NCBI GenBank assembly: GCA_043101635.1
Contig: JBICIE010000256.1
Span: 1-11,664, forward strand
DNA length: 11,664 nt
Origin: CAYMJK01 sp043101635
Lineage (GTDB): Bacteria > Planctomycetota > Phycisphaerae > Phycisphaerales > UBA1924
Direction of reading: 5' to 3'
Shown here: one piece after another, positions 1 through 6,770 of the stretch
How positions within the stretch are numbered: position 1 is the first letter of the stretch
Layout: every line of letters begins with the position of its first letter
The notes under the pieces: model-generated
Databases searched by the model: none
Told to the model about the DNA's origin: nothing
The model's input: the letters and a program-made list of their open reading frames with translations, nothing else
Translations under genes and position numbers: made by a program

Positions 1-735
1 CGGGCCGGCCACCACCAGGCGCGACTGCGGAACCACCTGCAGCGCGCGCGCAAAGGCGGGCGCCAGCAGATCCAGCCCCTTCTTGTAGTGAAGGCGCCCG
101 AGGAAGAGGATGTACGGATCGTCCCCGAGTTCAGGATGCTCGCGCCGGAACGAGCCGGGCGACGGCAGGTTCTCGAACTCCTCGATGAAGATCCCGTTCG
201 GGATGATCTTCGTCGGCCCCAGTCCCCGCGGCATGAGGTCGGCCTCGTCCTGGTTCAGGGCATGGATGAACGCCGCGCCGCGCAGCAGCCGGCGCCACAG
301 CAGCGCCATCGCGATGCGCTTGCGGACGCCCCGCTGGCGCATGCTCCACGGATCCAGCATCCCGTGCGGCGCAATCACATACCGCGTCCCGGCCCGCTGG
401 CACGCCACCGCTGCGCCCGCCAGCGTCGCCCGCCAGATCCCGTGAACGTGCGCCACATCGAGCCCGGCCCTGATCTCCCGCTCCAGCGCCGCGACTGCGC
501 GCCGGTCCGTCAGCCCGCGGGCCGGTGGCCCCTCGATCTCGATCAGGCGCAGTCGCCCGGCGCCGGGAACCTCGCCCAGCGCCGCGGCGATGCGCTGGGC
601 GGCGCCGGGCCGATGGCCGAACAGGATCGCCACCTCGGCCCCGGCGGCGGCCTGGGCTGCGCCGAGCCGCTCGGCCACGACCGGCGGCCCGCCATCGGCC
701 GGATCCAGCGACGGGATCACGTGCACGATCCGCAT
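1..735 (-). CDS. GT4-family glycosyltransferase, N-terminal 245 residues (cut by window edge)
   Basis: Probable sugar-nucleotide-dependent glycosyltransferase of the GT4 family (GT-B fold), acting at the cytoplasmic face of the inner membrane in surface glycan assembly. The reading frame is open to the first base of the window, so the C-terminal part, including the usual donor-binding E-x7-E region, is missing. Visible are the N-terminal strand MRIVHVIPSLDPADGG, the acceptor-domain motif DVAHVHGIW (about residues 92-100), APHGMLDPWSM (about 120-130), IPNGIF, and the start of the second Rossmann domain with LGRLHYKKGLDLL. These are typical of GT4 enzymes of the PHGMLDPWSL type. The ATG at 735-733 overlaps the TGA of the acyltransferase gene (TGATG), with GAGGA six bases upstream, so translation is probably coupled. 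It is the last visible gene of the polysaccharide operon. The family call is firm; the sugar transferred cannot be read from sequence. Confidence 0.9.
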   Translation of the reverse strand, partial: MRIVHVIPSLDPADGGPPVVAERLGAAQAAAGAEVAILFGHRPGAAQRIAAALGEVPGAGRLRLIEIEGPPARGLTDRRAVAALEREIRAGLDVAHVHGIWRATLAGAAVACQRAGTRYVIAPHGMLDPWSMRQRGVRKRIAMALLWRRLLRGAAFIHALNQDEADLMPRGLGPTKIIPNGIFIEEFENLPSPGSFRREHPELGDDPYILFLGRLHYKKGLDLLAPAFARALQVVPQSRLVVAGP

Positions 736-1304
736 CAGCCGTCCTCGGGGCGAGCGCGCGATCCGATCGGCCGGGCCGGGTTGCCCCCGCAGATGGTCCA
801 CGGCGTCACATCCTTGAACGCGCAGGCACGGGCCCCGAGGATGGCGCCTGCCCCCACCGTCACATTCGGGCCCACGAACGCGTCGGCCGCGATCCACACA
901 TCGTCCCCGATTGCAATCGGCGGGCGCAGCAGCGGCATGCCCGGCAGCGTGTGATCGTGCGAGCCGGCGCACAGGTGCGCGTTCTGCGAGATGGTCACGC
1001 GGGCGCCGATCGACACCGGGCCGAGGCAGTAGATCTCCGCCCGCTCCCCGATCGACGATCCCGGCCCCATCGACAGATTCCACGGACACTCGAATCGCGC
1101 TGTGCGCCGGATGCGCACATCCGGCGCCAGCGTCGCGCCGAAGCGCAGCAGCAGCCAGCGGCGCCAGCGGTACCAGGTCGGAAACGAGAGGCGGAAGAGG
1201 CTTCCCTGCGCTGCTGCCCACAACAGCCGTCCGACCTTCTCCCGTGTCGAATACGGGCTGATATGCCGACCCGCAGGCCCCGAAGCTTCCCCCGGCCCGC
1301 TCAC
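735..1304 (-). CDS. WcaF-like O-acyltransferase (left-handed beta-helix, hexapeptide repeats)
   Basis: Predicted acyl-CoA-dependent sugar O-acetyltransferase of about 189 residues, close to the usual length of WcaF-type enzymes. The N-terminal third has aromatic and basic residues (SPYSTREKVGRLLW, then FPTWYRWRRWLL), as in colanic-acid acetyltransferase homologues. The rest is hexapeptide repeat sequence: IGERAEIYCLGPVSIGARVTI, then a loop with SQNAHLCAGSHDH holding candidate catalytic histidines, then IAIGDDVWIAADAFVGPNVTVGAGAILGA and the terminal GNPARPIG. I chose the GTG at 1304-1302 because it overlaps the TGA of the upstream GT2 gene (GTGA) and has GGGAG eight bases upstream. The frame stays open 22 codons further to an ATG at 1370, but that lies inside the GT2 gene. 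Its stop overlaps the start of the next glycosyltransferase. It probably decorates a glycan residue made by this operon; the exact acyl group and sugar are unknown. Confidence 0.88.
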   Translation of the reverse strand: MSGPGEASGPAGRHISPYSTREKVGRLLWAAAQGSLFRLSFPTWYRWRRWLLLRFGATLAPDVRIRRTARFECPWNLSMGPGSSIGERAEIYCLGPVSIGARVTISQNAHLCAGSHDHTLPGMPLLRPPIAIGDDVWIAADAFVGPNVTVGAGAILGARACAFKDVTPWTICGGNPARPIGSRARPEDG

Positions 1305-2317
1305 GCGCCCCGCTCCCGCTCGAGCCGGCGCAGCTCCCGGTGCTTGGCGATCGACATGAGTTCGTACCACGCCATCAGCCGCGCCATGACGAACCCGGGA
1401 TACCCGTCAAGGAACCCGCGGAGCAGAAAGTAACTGTAGATGAATCGCAGCGTCGGACGGCACGGCAGATGGCGCGCCTTGGCCTTCAGCCACCGCCGGC
1501 GCTGGATCGGCTCGCCGAACAGGTTGGCCCGCACCTGGCCGGCGTCGCCGGCGTCCATGGCATGCGCCTCCCAGGTCGTATACCGGTTGTGCTTCTCGAC
1601 CCAGGTCGACAGATCCGGATACGCGTAGTGGAGCATGTCGCACTCGAGATACCCGGCGTCGCCGGTGGAAAGCACCGGGTGCTCGTGCACCTCATTGTCT
1701 CCCGAGCCGGTGTCGCCGAGATTGCCGATCCGCTCGTACCGGCCCACGGCGTGCTTGAACAGCCGCAGGTTGTAGCTTGGATACCAGCCGCCGTACTTCA
1801 GCCAGCGCCCCATGAACATGAAGCGCCGGTTGATCCAGTAGCCGTCGCCGCAGCCGCTCCGGCGCGGTTTCGTGCGCCCCGTCACCACCGCCTCGATCTC
1901 CCGGGCCAGCTCCGGCGTGATGTGCTCGTCGGCGTCGACGATCAGTACCCACTCGTTGCGCCAGGGCAGGCGCTCCAGGGCCCAGTTCTTCTTCTTGGGC
2001 CAGCCGGAGGCGTCGTAGTGAAACTGGTAGACCTCAGCGCCCATCGCCTGCGCCAGCGGGATCGTCTCGTCGGTCGACTGGCTGTCGATGACCGCGATCT
2101 CGCCGGCCCACAGCACGTGACGCAGGCACTCGACGATGTTGCGCTGCTCGTTCTTGACGGGCACGAGCACGCTGACGGGCACGGACCCCAGCGCCGGCCA
2201 CTCGCCCGGCGGCATGCGCTCCGGCTCGATCCGCTCGCGCAGGGCGGCCGCCCGCTCGTCGATCTCGTCGGGGCTCACCCCCGCGCGCGCGACGGCTGCC
2301 TCTGCTCCAGCGGTCAT
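1301..2317 (-). CDS. GT2-family glycosyltransferase (WaaE/KdtX-like)
   Basis: A 338-residue GT-A fold glycosyltransferase. The family 2 core begins after about 45 extra N-terminal residues: VPVSVLVPVKNEQRNI (about 47-61), VIDSQSTDET (76-85), the KKKNWALE segment (108-115) typical of the WaaE/KdtX branch, and the metal-binding VDADEH (127-132). GGWYPSYNLRLFK (176-188) and HEHPV (211-215) match acceptor-side motifs of this branch. The C-terminal part has an aromatic, possibly membrane-associated stretch (FIYSYFLLRGFLDG, about 292-305). Start: an ATG at 2317-2315 in an ATGA overlap with the upstream GT4 stop, with GGAGG seven bases upstream. A longer frame from 2476 would overlap the upstream gene and gives only low-complexity Gly/Arg sequence. 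The enzyme probably adds one sugar to a lipid-linked repeat unit at the cytoplasmic membrane face, using a divalent metal. Donor and acceptor are unknown. Confidence 0.9.
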   Translation of the reverse strand: MTAGAEAAVARAGVSPDEIDERAAALRERIEPERMPPGEWPALGSVPVSVLVPVKNEQRNIVECLRHVLWAGEIAVIDSQSTDETIPLAQAMGAEVYQFHYDASGWPKKKNWALERLPWRNEWVLIVDADEHITPELAREIEAVVTGRTKPRRSGCGDGYWINRRFMFMGRWLKYGGWYPSYNLRLFKHAVGRYERIGNLGDTGSGDNEVHEHPVLSTGDAGYLECDMLHYAYPDLSTWVEKHNRYTTWEAHAMDAGDAGQVRANLFGEPIQRRRWLKAKARHLPCRPTLRFIYSYFLLRGFLDGYPGFVMARLMAWYELMSIAKHRELRRLERERGA

Positions 2318-3582
2318 GCCGCCGCCTCCGGCGCCGCCGGCGCAGCGCTCGCCGCCCGGCGCCCCTCGACGACATCGCAGAACCGGCCGCACAGGGCGTT
2401 CTTGCTCAGCGACCGGCGCACGGCCTCGCGGGCCCGCTCGCCCATGGCGCGCCGCGCCTCCGGCGCAGCGGCGCACATCGCCTCGATCGCCCGCACCGCC
2501 CCATCCACGTCACCATGGGACACCTGAGCCCCGATCTGATGCGCGTCGATCAGATCCGAGACGTGGCTCGGATGCGGCCCGAAGAACAGCACCGGCCGGG
2601 CCACCGCCATGGCGCCGTACACCTTGCACGGATGCACCATGCCCACGACATCATCGCCCAGCGTCACCACGTGACAGTCCGCCGCCGACAGCGAATAGCG
2701 CAGCTCCGACATCGGCTGGTACGGCAGGCTTACGATGTTCGGCGCCCCGGCCGCGACGGCGGCATCCACCTCCCGCTTGGCCAGGCCGCCACCCACGAAC
2801 ATGAACACGATGTCCTTGCGGTCCCGCAGCCGCTCGGCCGCGGCCAGCAGGGTGTCCAGCGGGTTGGCCGGCGAGTGATTCCCGCTGTACATGATCACGA
2901 ACTTGCCATCCAGCCCGTGCCTGGCGCGGAAGGGGTTGTGCTCGTGCTCGACGACCTCCAGAGCGTCTTCGTGCGGCCACGGCGGCATGATCGACAGCTT
3001 GTCGGTCACATCGCGCTTGCGATGCAGCCGGTCCGCCATGAACCGGTCCAGCGCCACCACCTCCGACGCCCGCCTGAGGATCATCCGGTTCAGGGTGTCC
3101 AGGGCCCGCACCGGCGCCGACCCGGCCCTGGCCTTGCCCATCACCACCGCCTGATCCGGGTTCATGTCCATGACCCAGTAGACGATCGGGAAGCGCCGCA
3201 GCGTCGAGACGGCCATCGCCGCGGCAGCGCACATCGGCGGCGATGTGCTGATGAGCATCCGCGAGCCCCGCGGCGCCAGCAGCGCCCGCAGCGTCGCCTG
3301 CCCGATGAACAGCAGTCCGCCGGCGACGCGGGCCCGGATGGTCTTCTTGCCGAGGCTGGACAGCGGCAGCCGGCGCACCTCCACCCCGTCGACGGTCTCG
3401 CGGGCCGGATAGTGCGCCGTCGGGTCCTCGTACCCTCGGGCCGAGGTGTACACGATCACGCGCCAGCCGCGCCGGGCCATTTCGACCGCGACGTCGTGCA
3501 TGTGCTGCCCGACGCTCGCCGGGTCAGGCACGTACACCTGGCTGATGACCAGGAGCGTCCGTGGGCGGGGCGTCTCGGTCAC
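2314..3582 (-). CDS. GT4-family glycosyltransferase, WbuB-like
   Basis: A 422-residue GT-B glycosyltransferase. The N-terminal domain starts LLVISQVYVPDPASVGQHMHD (about 10-30), a form of the PPEVGG-type N-terminus seen in WbuB-like enzymes. It is followed by an ISTSPP segment (111-116) and VYWVMDMNPD (134-143). The second Rossmann domain has FVIMYSGNHSPANPLDTLL (228-246), FMFVGGG (260-266) and VSLPYQPMSEL (284-294). The donor site reads VHPCKVYGAMAVARPVLF (316-333), where PCK replaces the first Glu of the classical E-x7-E motif, as is usual in WbuB relatives. I chose the GTG at 3582-3580: GGAG lies eight bases upstream and the gene starts 19 bases after the epimerase stop. The longer frame from 3642 would overlap the epimerase. 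The Ala-rich C-terminus looks disordered. Its role is sugar transfer during surface glycan assembly, probably an N-acetylhexosamine by analogy, which is not proven. Confidence 0.88.
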   Translation of the reverse strand: MTETPRPRTLLVISQVYVPDPASVGQHMHDVAVEMARRGWRVIVYTSARGYEDPTAHYPARETVDGVEVRRLPLSSLGKKTIRARVAGGLLFIGQATLRALLAPRGSRMLISTSPPMCAAAAMAVSTLRRFPIVYWVMDMNPDQAVVMGKARAGSAPVRALDTLNRMILRRASEVVALDRFMADRLHRKRDVTDKLSIMPPWPHEDALEVVEHEHNPFRARHGLDGKFVIMYSGNHSPANPLDTLLAAAERLRDRKDIVFMFVGGGLAKREVDAAVAAGAPNIVSLPYQPMSELRYSLSAADCHVVTLGDDVVGMVHPCKVYGAMAVARPVLFFGPHPSHVSDLIDAHQIGAQVSHGDVDGAVRAIEAMCAAAPEARRAMGERAREAVRRSLSKNALCGRFCDVVEGRRAASAAPAAPEAAA

Positions 3583-3601
3583 CGCGCGCGCTCCGCTGCG
3601 T

Positions 3602-4657
3602 TCAGTGGGCCGCGGCCGCGGTCTGCTCCCGGGCCCGCACATGCGCCCCCTTCGGCGCCACGCCGCGCGGGCCGACCTTGCCGCCGTACTTCTTCATGTA
3701 CTCGTCGTAGATCCACTTGTAGGTCAGTTCCATGCCGTCGCGCAGGCGAATCGAAGGCTCCCACCCGAACACCTCCTCGATCCGCGTGTTGTCGCTGTTG
3801 CGCCCGTTGACGCCCTTGGGCGCATCGAGGTTGTACGAACGGTCCAGCTTGATGCCCGCGATGTCCTCGACCATGTCCACCAGGCCGTTGATCGTGACAA
3901 GCTCGCTGGACCCGAGATTCAGCGGCTCGATGCAGTCGCCGTGCATGAACAGGTCGATGCCCTTCAGGCAGTCGTCGATGTACATGAACGACCGCGTCTG
4001 CTTGCCGTCGCCCCAGATCTCGATGGAGTGATCGCCGGAGAGCTTGGCCTCGATCACCTTGCGGCACATCGCCGCCGGCGCCTTCTCGCGCCCGCCCTCC
4101 CACGTCCCGTGCGGGCCGTAGACGTTGTGGAAGCGGGCCACCCGCGTGACCAGCCCGAAGTCCTCGCGCATGTGCCGGGCCATCCGCTCGCTGAAGAGCT
4201 TCTCCCAGCCGTAGCCGTCCTCCGGCATCGCCGGATAGGCGTCCTCTTCCTTCAGCGGGATCACATCCTCGCTGGTCTGCTTGTCGGCGTTGTACACGCA
4301 CGCCGACGAGCTGTAGAAGAACCGCCCGACCTTCAGGTCCTTGGCCGCCAGCAGCATGTGCGTGTTGATCAGCACGCTCAGCATGCACTCGGCCTTGTGC
4401 GTCTCGATGAAGCCCATCCCGCCCATGTCCGCCGCAAGCTGATACACCTCAGCCGCCCCGGCGCAGGCCATGTAGCAGTTGGAGAGGATCTTCAGGTCCG
4501 CGACCACGTTCTCCGCCTCGGGGTGGACCTGGTACCACTCGCTCGTGGGCTTGATGTCCACCACCCGGACCCGGTAGCCGGCCTTCAGCAGCTTCGCCGC
4601 CAGATGCCCGCCGATGAACCCTCCGCCCCCCGCGACGACCGCCAGCTTCCCGCTCAT
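3602..4657 (-). CDS. GDP-mannose 3,5-epimerase homologue (extended SDR)
   Basis: A 351-residue NAD-dependent extended short-chain dehydrogenase closely resembling plant GDP-mannose 3,5-epimerase, which converts GDP-D-mannose to GDP-L-galactose and GDP-L-gulose. The dinucleotide motif is GGGGFIGG (10-17). The family signatures are AADMGGMGFI (75-84), SSAC with Cys120, Y149-x3-K153 within YGWEKL, RFHNVYGPHGTW (175-186), GGREKAPAA (188-196) with Lys192, GDGKQTRSF (217-224 region) and GRNSDN (285-290). Cys120, Tyr149, Lys153 and Lys192 correspond to the catalytic residues known in the plant enzyme. The final 25 residues or so form a basic/Ala-rich tail not needed for the fold. The ATG is supported by AAGGAG six bases upstream, and no frame extends convincingly further. 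It is the first gene of the five-gene glycan operon, so it probably supplies a rare L-sugar nucleotide to the glycosyltransferases. Another GDP- or NDP-sugar epimerization remains possible. Confidence 0.9.
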   Translation of the reverse strand: MSGKLAVVAGGGGFIGGHLAAKLLKAGYRVRVVDIKPTSEWYQVHPEAENVVADLKILSNCYMACAGAAEVYQLAADMGGMGFIETHKAECMLSVLINTHMLLAAKDLKVGRFFYSSSACVYNADKQTSEDVIPLKEEDAYPAMPEDGYGWEKLFSERMARHMREDFGLVTRVARFHNVYGPHGTWEGGREKAPAAMCRKVIEAKLSGDHSIEIWGDGKQTRSFMYIDDCLKGIDLFMHGDCIEPLNLGSSELVTINGLVDMVEDIAGIKLDRSYNLDAPKGVNGRNSDNTRIEEVFGWEPSIRLRDGMELTYKWIYDEYMKKYGGKVGPRGVAPKGAHVRAREQTAAAAH

Positions 4658-4773
4658 TGCACGCTCCTTCTCTGGACTGGGCGACGGGGCCTCCGGGGGA
4701 TCGCAGGAGCGGGCGGGCCTGCCACCTGCTCACCGCGAGATCCGCTTCCACATCGCTCGTATCGGCTACCGGA

Positions 4774-4796
4774 CCGGGCGGGTCCATCCCGCCCGG
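4774..4796. repeat. Perfect 9-bp hairpin in the divergent region
   Basis: CCGGGCGGG (4774-4782) and CCCGCCCGG (4788-4796) are exact reverse complements around the 5-base loop TCCAT. No T tract follows on either strand, so it is not a classical intrinsic terminator. It lies about 117 bases before the epimerase start and 127 before the permease start, almost in the middle of the divergent region. It may be a regulator site or an RNA structure in a leader. Confidence 0.6.
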
Positions 4797-4873
4797 CGCC
4801 TAACTGAGGCTACGGATCGTAACAGGCCCCTGTTCGCCGACAACGATGCGCCTGCGACGCCGGGGCCTCCGGA

Positions 4874-4886
4874 ACCGATAATCGGT
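4874..4886. promoter_or_regulatory. Operator-like palindrome ACCGAT-A-ATCGGT
   Basis: Two perfect 6-base arms flank one central base, and the site is AT-richer than its surroundings. It ends 37 bases before the permease GTG, where a repressor could block transcription of the permease/terC operon. No regulator gene lies in the window, so the function is inferred from position and symmetry only. Confidence 0.35.
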
Positions 4887-4923
4887 CGCCGGCGCGCCGC
4901 CGGATCTCCAGCAGGGACTCGAT

Positions 4924-6708
4924 GTGCACTGGCAGGCCTGGACCACCGCGGCAATTATTGGACTCACCCTGGCAGGCCTGATCCGAGGCCGCCCGGGGCC
5001 CGACATCGTCCTGGCCGCGGCAGTCGCCCTGCTGGTCTTCACCGGCGTCCTGGCGCCCGCCGAAGCCCTCGCCGGCATGGCAAACGAGGGCCTCGCCACC
5101 GTCGCCATCCTCTACATCGTAGTCTGCGGCCTCACCGAGACCGGCGCCGTCCGCTGGATCGGCCAGAGCCTGCTCGGCCGGTCCAGCTCGACCCTCGTCG
5201 CCACCGTGCGCATGATGGCCCCGGTCAGCGCCCTCAGCGCCTTCACCAACAACACCCCACTCGTGGCCATGCTCATCCCGGCGGTGGCCGACTGGTGCCG
5301 CAGGCAGTCGATTTCGCCCTCCAAGATGATGATCCCGCTCTCATACGCGGCGATCATGGGCGGCACCTGCTCGCTCATCGGCACCAGCACCAACCTCGTC
5401 GTCAACGGCCTCTGGCGCCAGACCGACCACCCGTCCCTGGGCTTCTTCGAGATCGCCTGGGTCGGCCTGCCCTGCGCCATCATCGGCACGCTCTACATGC
5501 TGCTGGTCGGCCGGCGGCTGCTCCCCCAGCGCAAGGCGGTGCTCTCCTTCGATGATGACGCCCGCTCCTACACCGCCGAGATGATCGTCGAGCCCGGCGG
5601 CCCCCTCGTCGGACGCAGCATCGAGCAGGCCGGCCTGCGCGGCCTTCCCGGCCTCTACCTCGCCGAGATCGACCGCGAGGACGACATCCTCCCCGCCGTC
5701 GGCCCCAGCGTCGTGCTCCACGGCGGCGACCGCCTCGTCTTCGTCGGCGTCATCGACTCCATCGTCGATCTCAAGAAGATCCGCGGGCTGGAGCCCGCCC
5801 CCGACCAGATCGTCAAGCTCGACGCCCCCCGCCCGCAGCGCCAGCTCGTCGAGGCCGTCGTCAGCCGCTCCAACCCGCTGATCGGCCGCTCCATCCGCGA
5901 AGGCCGCTTCCGCTCGGTGTACAACGCCGTCGTCATCGCCGTGGCCCGCGGCGGCGAGCGCATCCGGCGCAAGATGGGCGATATCGTCCTCGAGCCCGGC
6001 GACACCCTCCTGCTGGAAGCCCCGACCAGCTTCGCCGACCAGCAGCGCCTCTCCCGCGATTTCTACCTCGTCAGCCCGGTCGCCGACTCGGCGCCCGTCC
6101 GCCACGAGCGGGCCATGACCTCGCTGGCCATCCTGCTGGTCGTGATCATGGTGGCCGTGGCCCAGCCCTTCGGCTTCGGCGTGCTGCACGCCGCCGTGCT
6201 CGGCGCCGGGCTCACACTCGCGGCCCGGTGCTGCACCGGCGCCCAGGCCCGCCGCTCGGTCGACTGGCAGGTCGTGATCGTCATCGCGGCGTCACTCGCC
6301 CTCGGCGTCGCCATGGAGCGCAGCGGCCTGGCCGCCCTGCTGGGAAACCAGCTCGCCTCCATCTCCGTCGAGCAGCCGTGGCTCGCTCTCGCCATGGTCT
6401 ATCTCGCCACCATGCTGCTCACCGAGATGATCACCAACAACGCCGCGGCCGTGCTCATGTTCCCGCTGGCCCAGGCCGCCGCCCTCAAGATGGGCGTGGA
6501 TTTCAAGCCCTTTGTCATGGCCATCATGATGGCCGCCTCCGCCAGCTTCTCGACGCCCATCGGATACCAGACCAACCTCATGGTCCTCAGCCCCGGCGGC
6601 TACCGCTTCGCCGACTACCTGCGTGTTGGCCTGCCCATGAACCTGCTGCTCATGACGGTCACGCTCATCCTCGCGCCGATCATCTGGCCGCTCAGCGCCA
6701 CGCCCTGA
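4924..6708 (+). CDS. SLC13/DASS-type anion permease with two TrkA_C domains
   Basis: A 594-residue inner-membrane transporter of the SLC13 (divalent anion:Na+ symporter)/ArsB-NhaD superfamily. The membrane part is split: about residues 5-200 and 397-590 form two inverted hydrophobic halves. The matching re-entrant signatures are FTNNTPLV (107-114) with GTSTNLVVNG (153-162) in the first half, and ITNNAAAVLMFP (503-514) with PIGYQTNLMV (545-554) in the second. The soluble centre holds two TrkA_C (RCK_C) domains, about 217-290 and 307-382, each with a GPLVGRSI- or NPLIGRSI-like start. Such domains often bind regulatory ligands. The architecture is that of E. coli YfbS and SAC1-like sulfate carriers. 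The substrate could be sulfate, a dicarboxylate or another oxyanion. The start is GTG at 4924, supported by AGGGA six bases upstream; an ATG two bases earlier is out of frame. It is the first gene of a plus-strand operon, 62 bases before the terC homologue. Confidence 0.9.
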   Translation: MHWQAWTTAAIIGLTLAGLIRGRPGPDIVLAAAVALLVFTGVLAPAEALAGMANEGLATVAILYIVVCGLTETGAVRWIGQSLLGRSSSTLVATVRMMAPVSALSAFTNNTPLVAMLIPAVADWCRRQSISPSKMMIPLSYAAIMGGTCSLIGTSTNLVVNGLWRQTDHPSLGFFEIAWVGLPCAIIGTLYMLLVGRRLLPQRKAVLSFDDDARSYTAEMIVEPGGPLVGRSIEQAGLRGLPGLYLAEIDREDDILPAVGPSVVLHGGDRLVFVGVIDSIVDLKKIRGLEPAPDQIVKLDAPRPQRQLVEAVVSRSNPLIGRSIREGRFRSVYNAVVIAVARGGERIRRKMGDIVLEPGDTLLLEAPTSFADQQRLSRDFYLVSPVADSAPVRHERAMTSLAILLVVIMVAVAQPFGFGVLHAAVLGAGLTLAARCCTGAQARRSVDWQVVIVIAASLALGVAMERSGLAALLGNQLASISVEQPWLALAMVYLATMLLTEMITNNAAAVLMFPLAQAAALKMGVDFKPFVMAIMMAASASFSTPIGYQTNLMVLSPGGYRFADYLRVGLPMNLLLMTVTLILAPIIWPLSATP

Positions 6709-6770
6709 GCCGTCGCCGCGGCTGCCCGGGCCGGCGGTTTACCATCCGCCGTCGCGATGGAGCCTCCCCG
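6709..6770 (+). promoter_or_regulatory. Spacer with small hairpin and Shine-Dalgarno before the terC homologue
   Basis: This 62-base spacer contains CGGCGG (6732-6737) and CCGCCG (6746-6751), a 6-bp stem around an 8-base loop. The loop carries TACCAT at 6740-6745, a possible weak -10 element, but there is no matching -35. GGAG at 6759-6762 lies eight bases before the ATG. The spacer is too short to hold a full yybP-ykoY manganese riboswitch. Confidence 0.35.

Larger units (their letters stand above)
4658..4923. promoter_or_regulatory. Divergent intergenic control region
   Basis: These 266 bases separate two divergently transcribed operons and contain no convincing gene. They must hold both promoters, but I cannot point to a clear -35/-10 pair. 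What can be seen: Shine-Dalgarno sequences at both edges (AAGGAG for the epimerase, AGGGA at 4913-4917 for the permease), a 12-base direct repeat at 4685-4696 and 4861-4872, a strong hairpin at 4774-4796 and a short palindrome at 4874-4886. Confidence 0.6.

Noticed and set aside
2318..2476. 53-residue N-terminal extension of the GT2 gene
   Set aside because: It lies within the upstream GT4 gene, is Gly/Arg low complexity, and the ATGA start with GGAGG is far better.
1340..4807. Long plus-strand open frames (1340-2527, 2515-3810, 3446-4807) opposite the glycan operon
   Set aside because: They are antisense to strongly recognised genes, rich in Arg/His/Pro, show no domain, and arise because GC-rich codons leave few stops on the other strand.
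6228..6770. 181-codon upstream extension of the terC homologue
   Set aside because: It overlaps the 3' half of the permease gene in another frame and is Arg/His/Pro-rich, while family homology and the Shine-Dalgarno point to ATG 6771.
6709..6770. yybP-ykoY manganese riboswitch upstream of the terC homologue
   Set aside because: These riboswitches often precede terC genes, but the spacer is only 62 bases and has just a 6-bp hairpin without the conserved paired internal loops.
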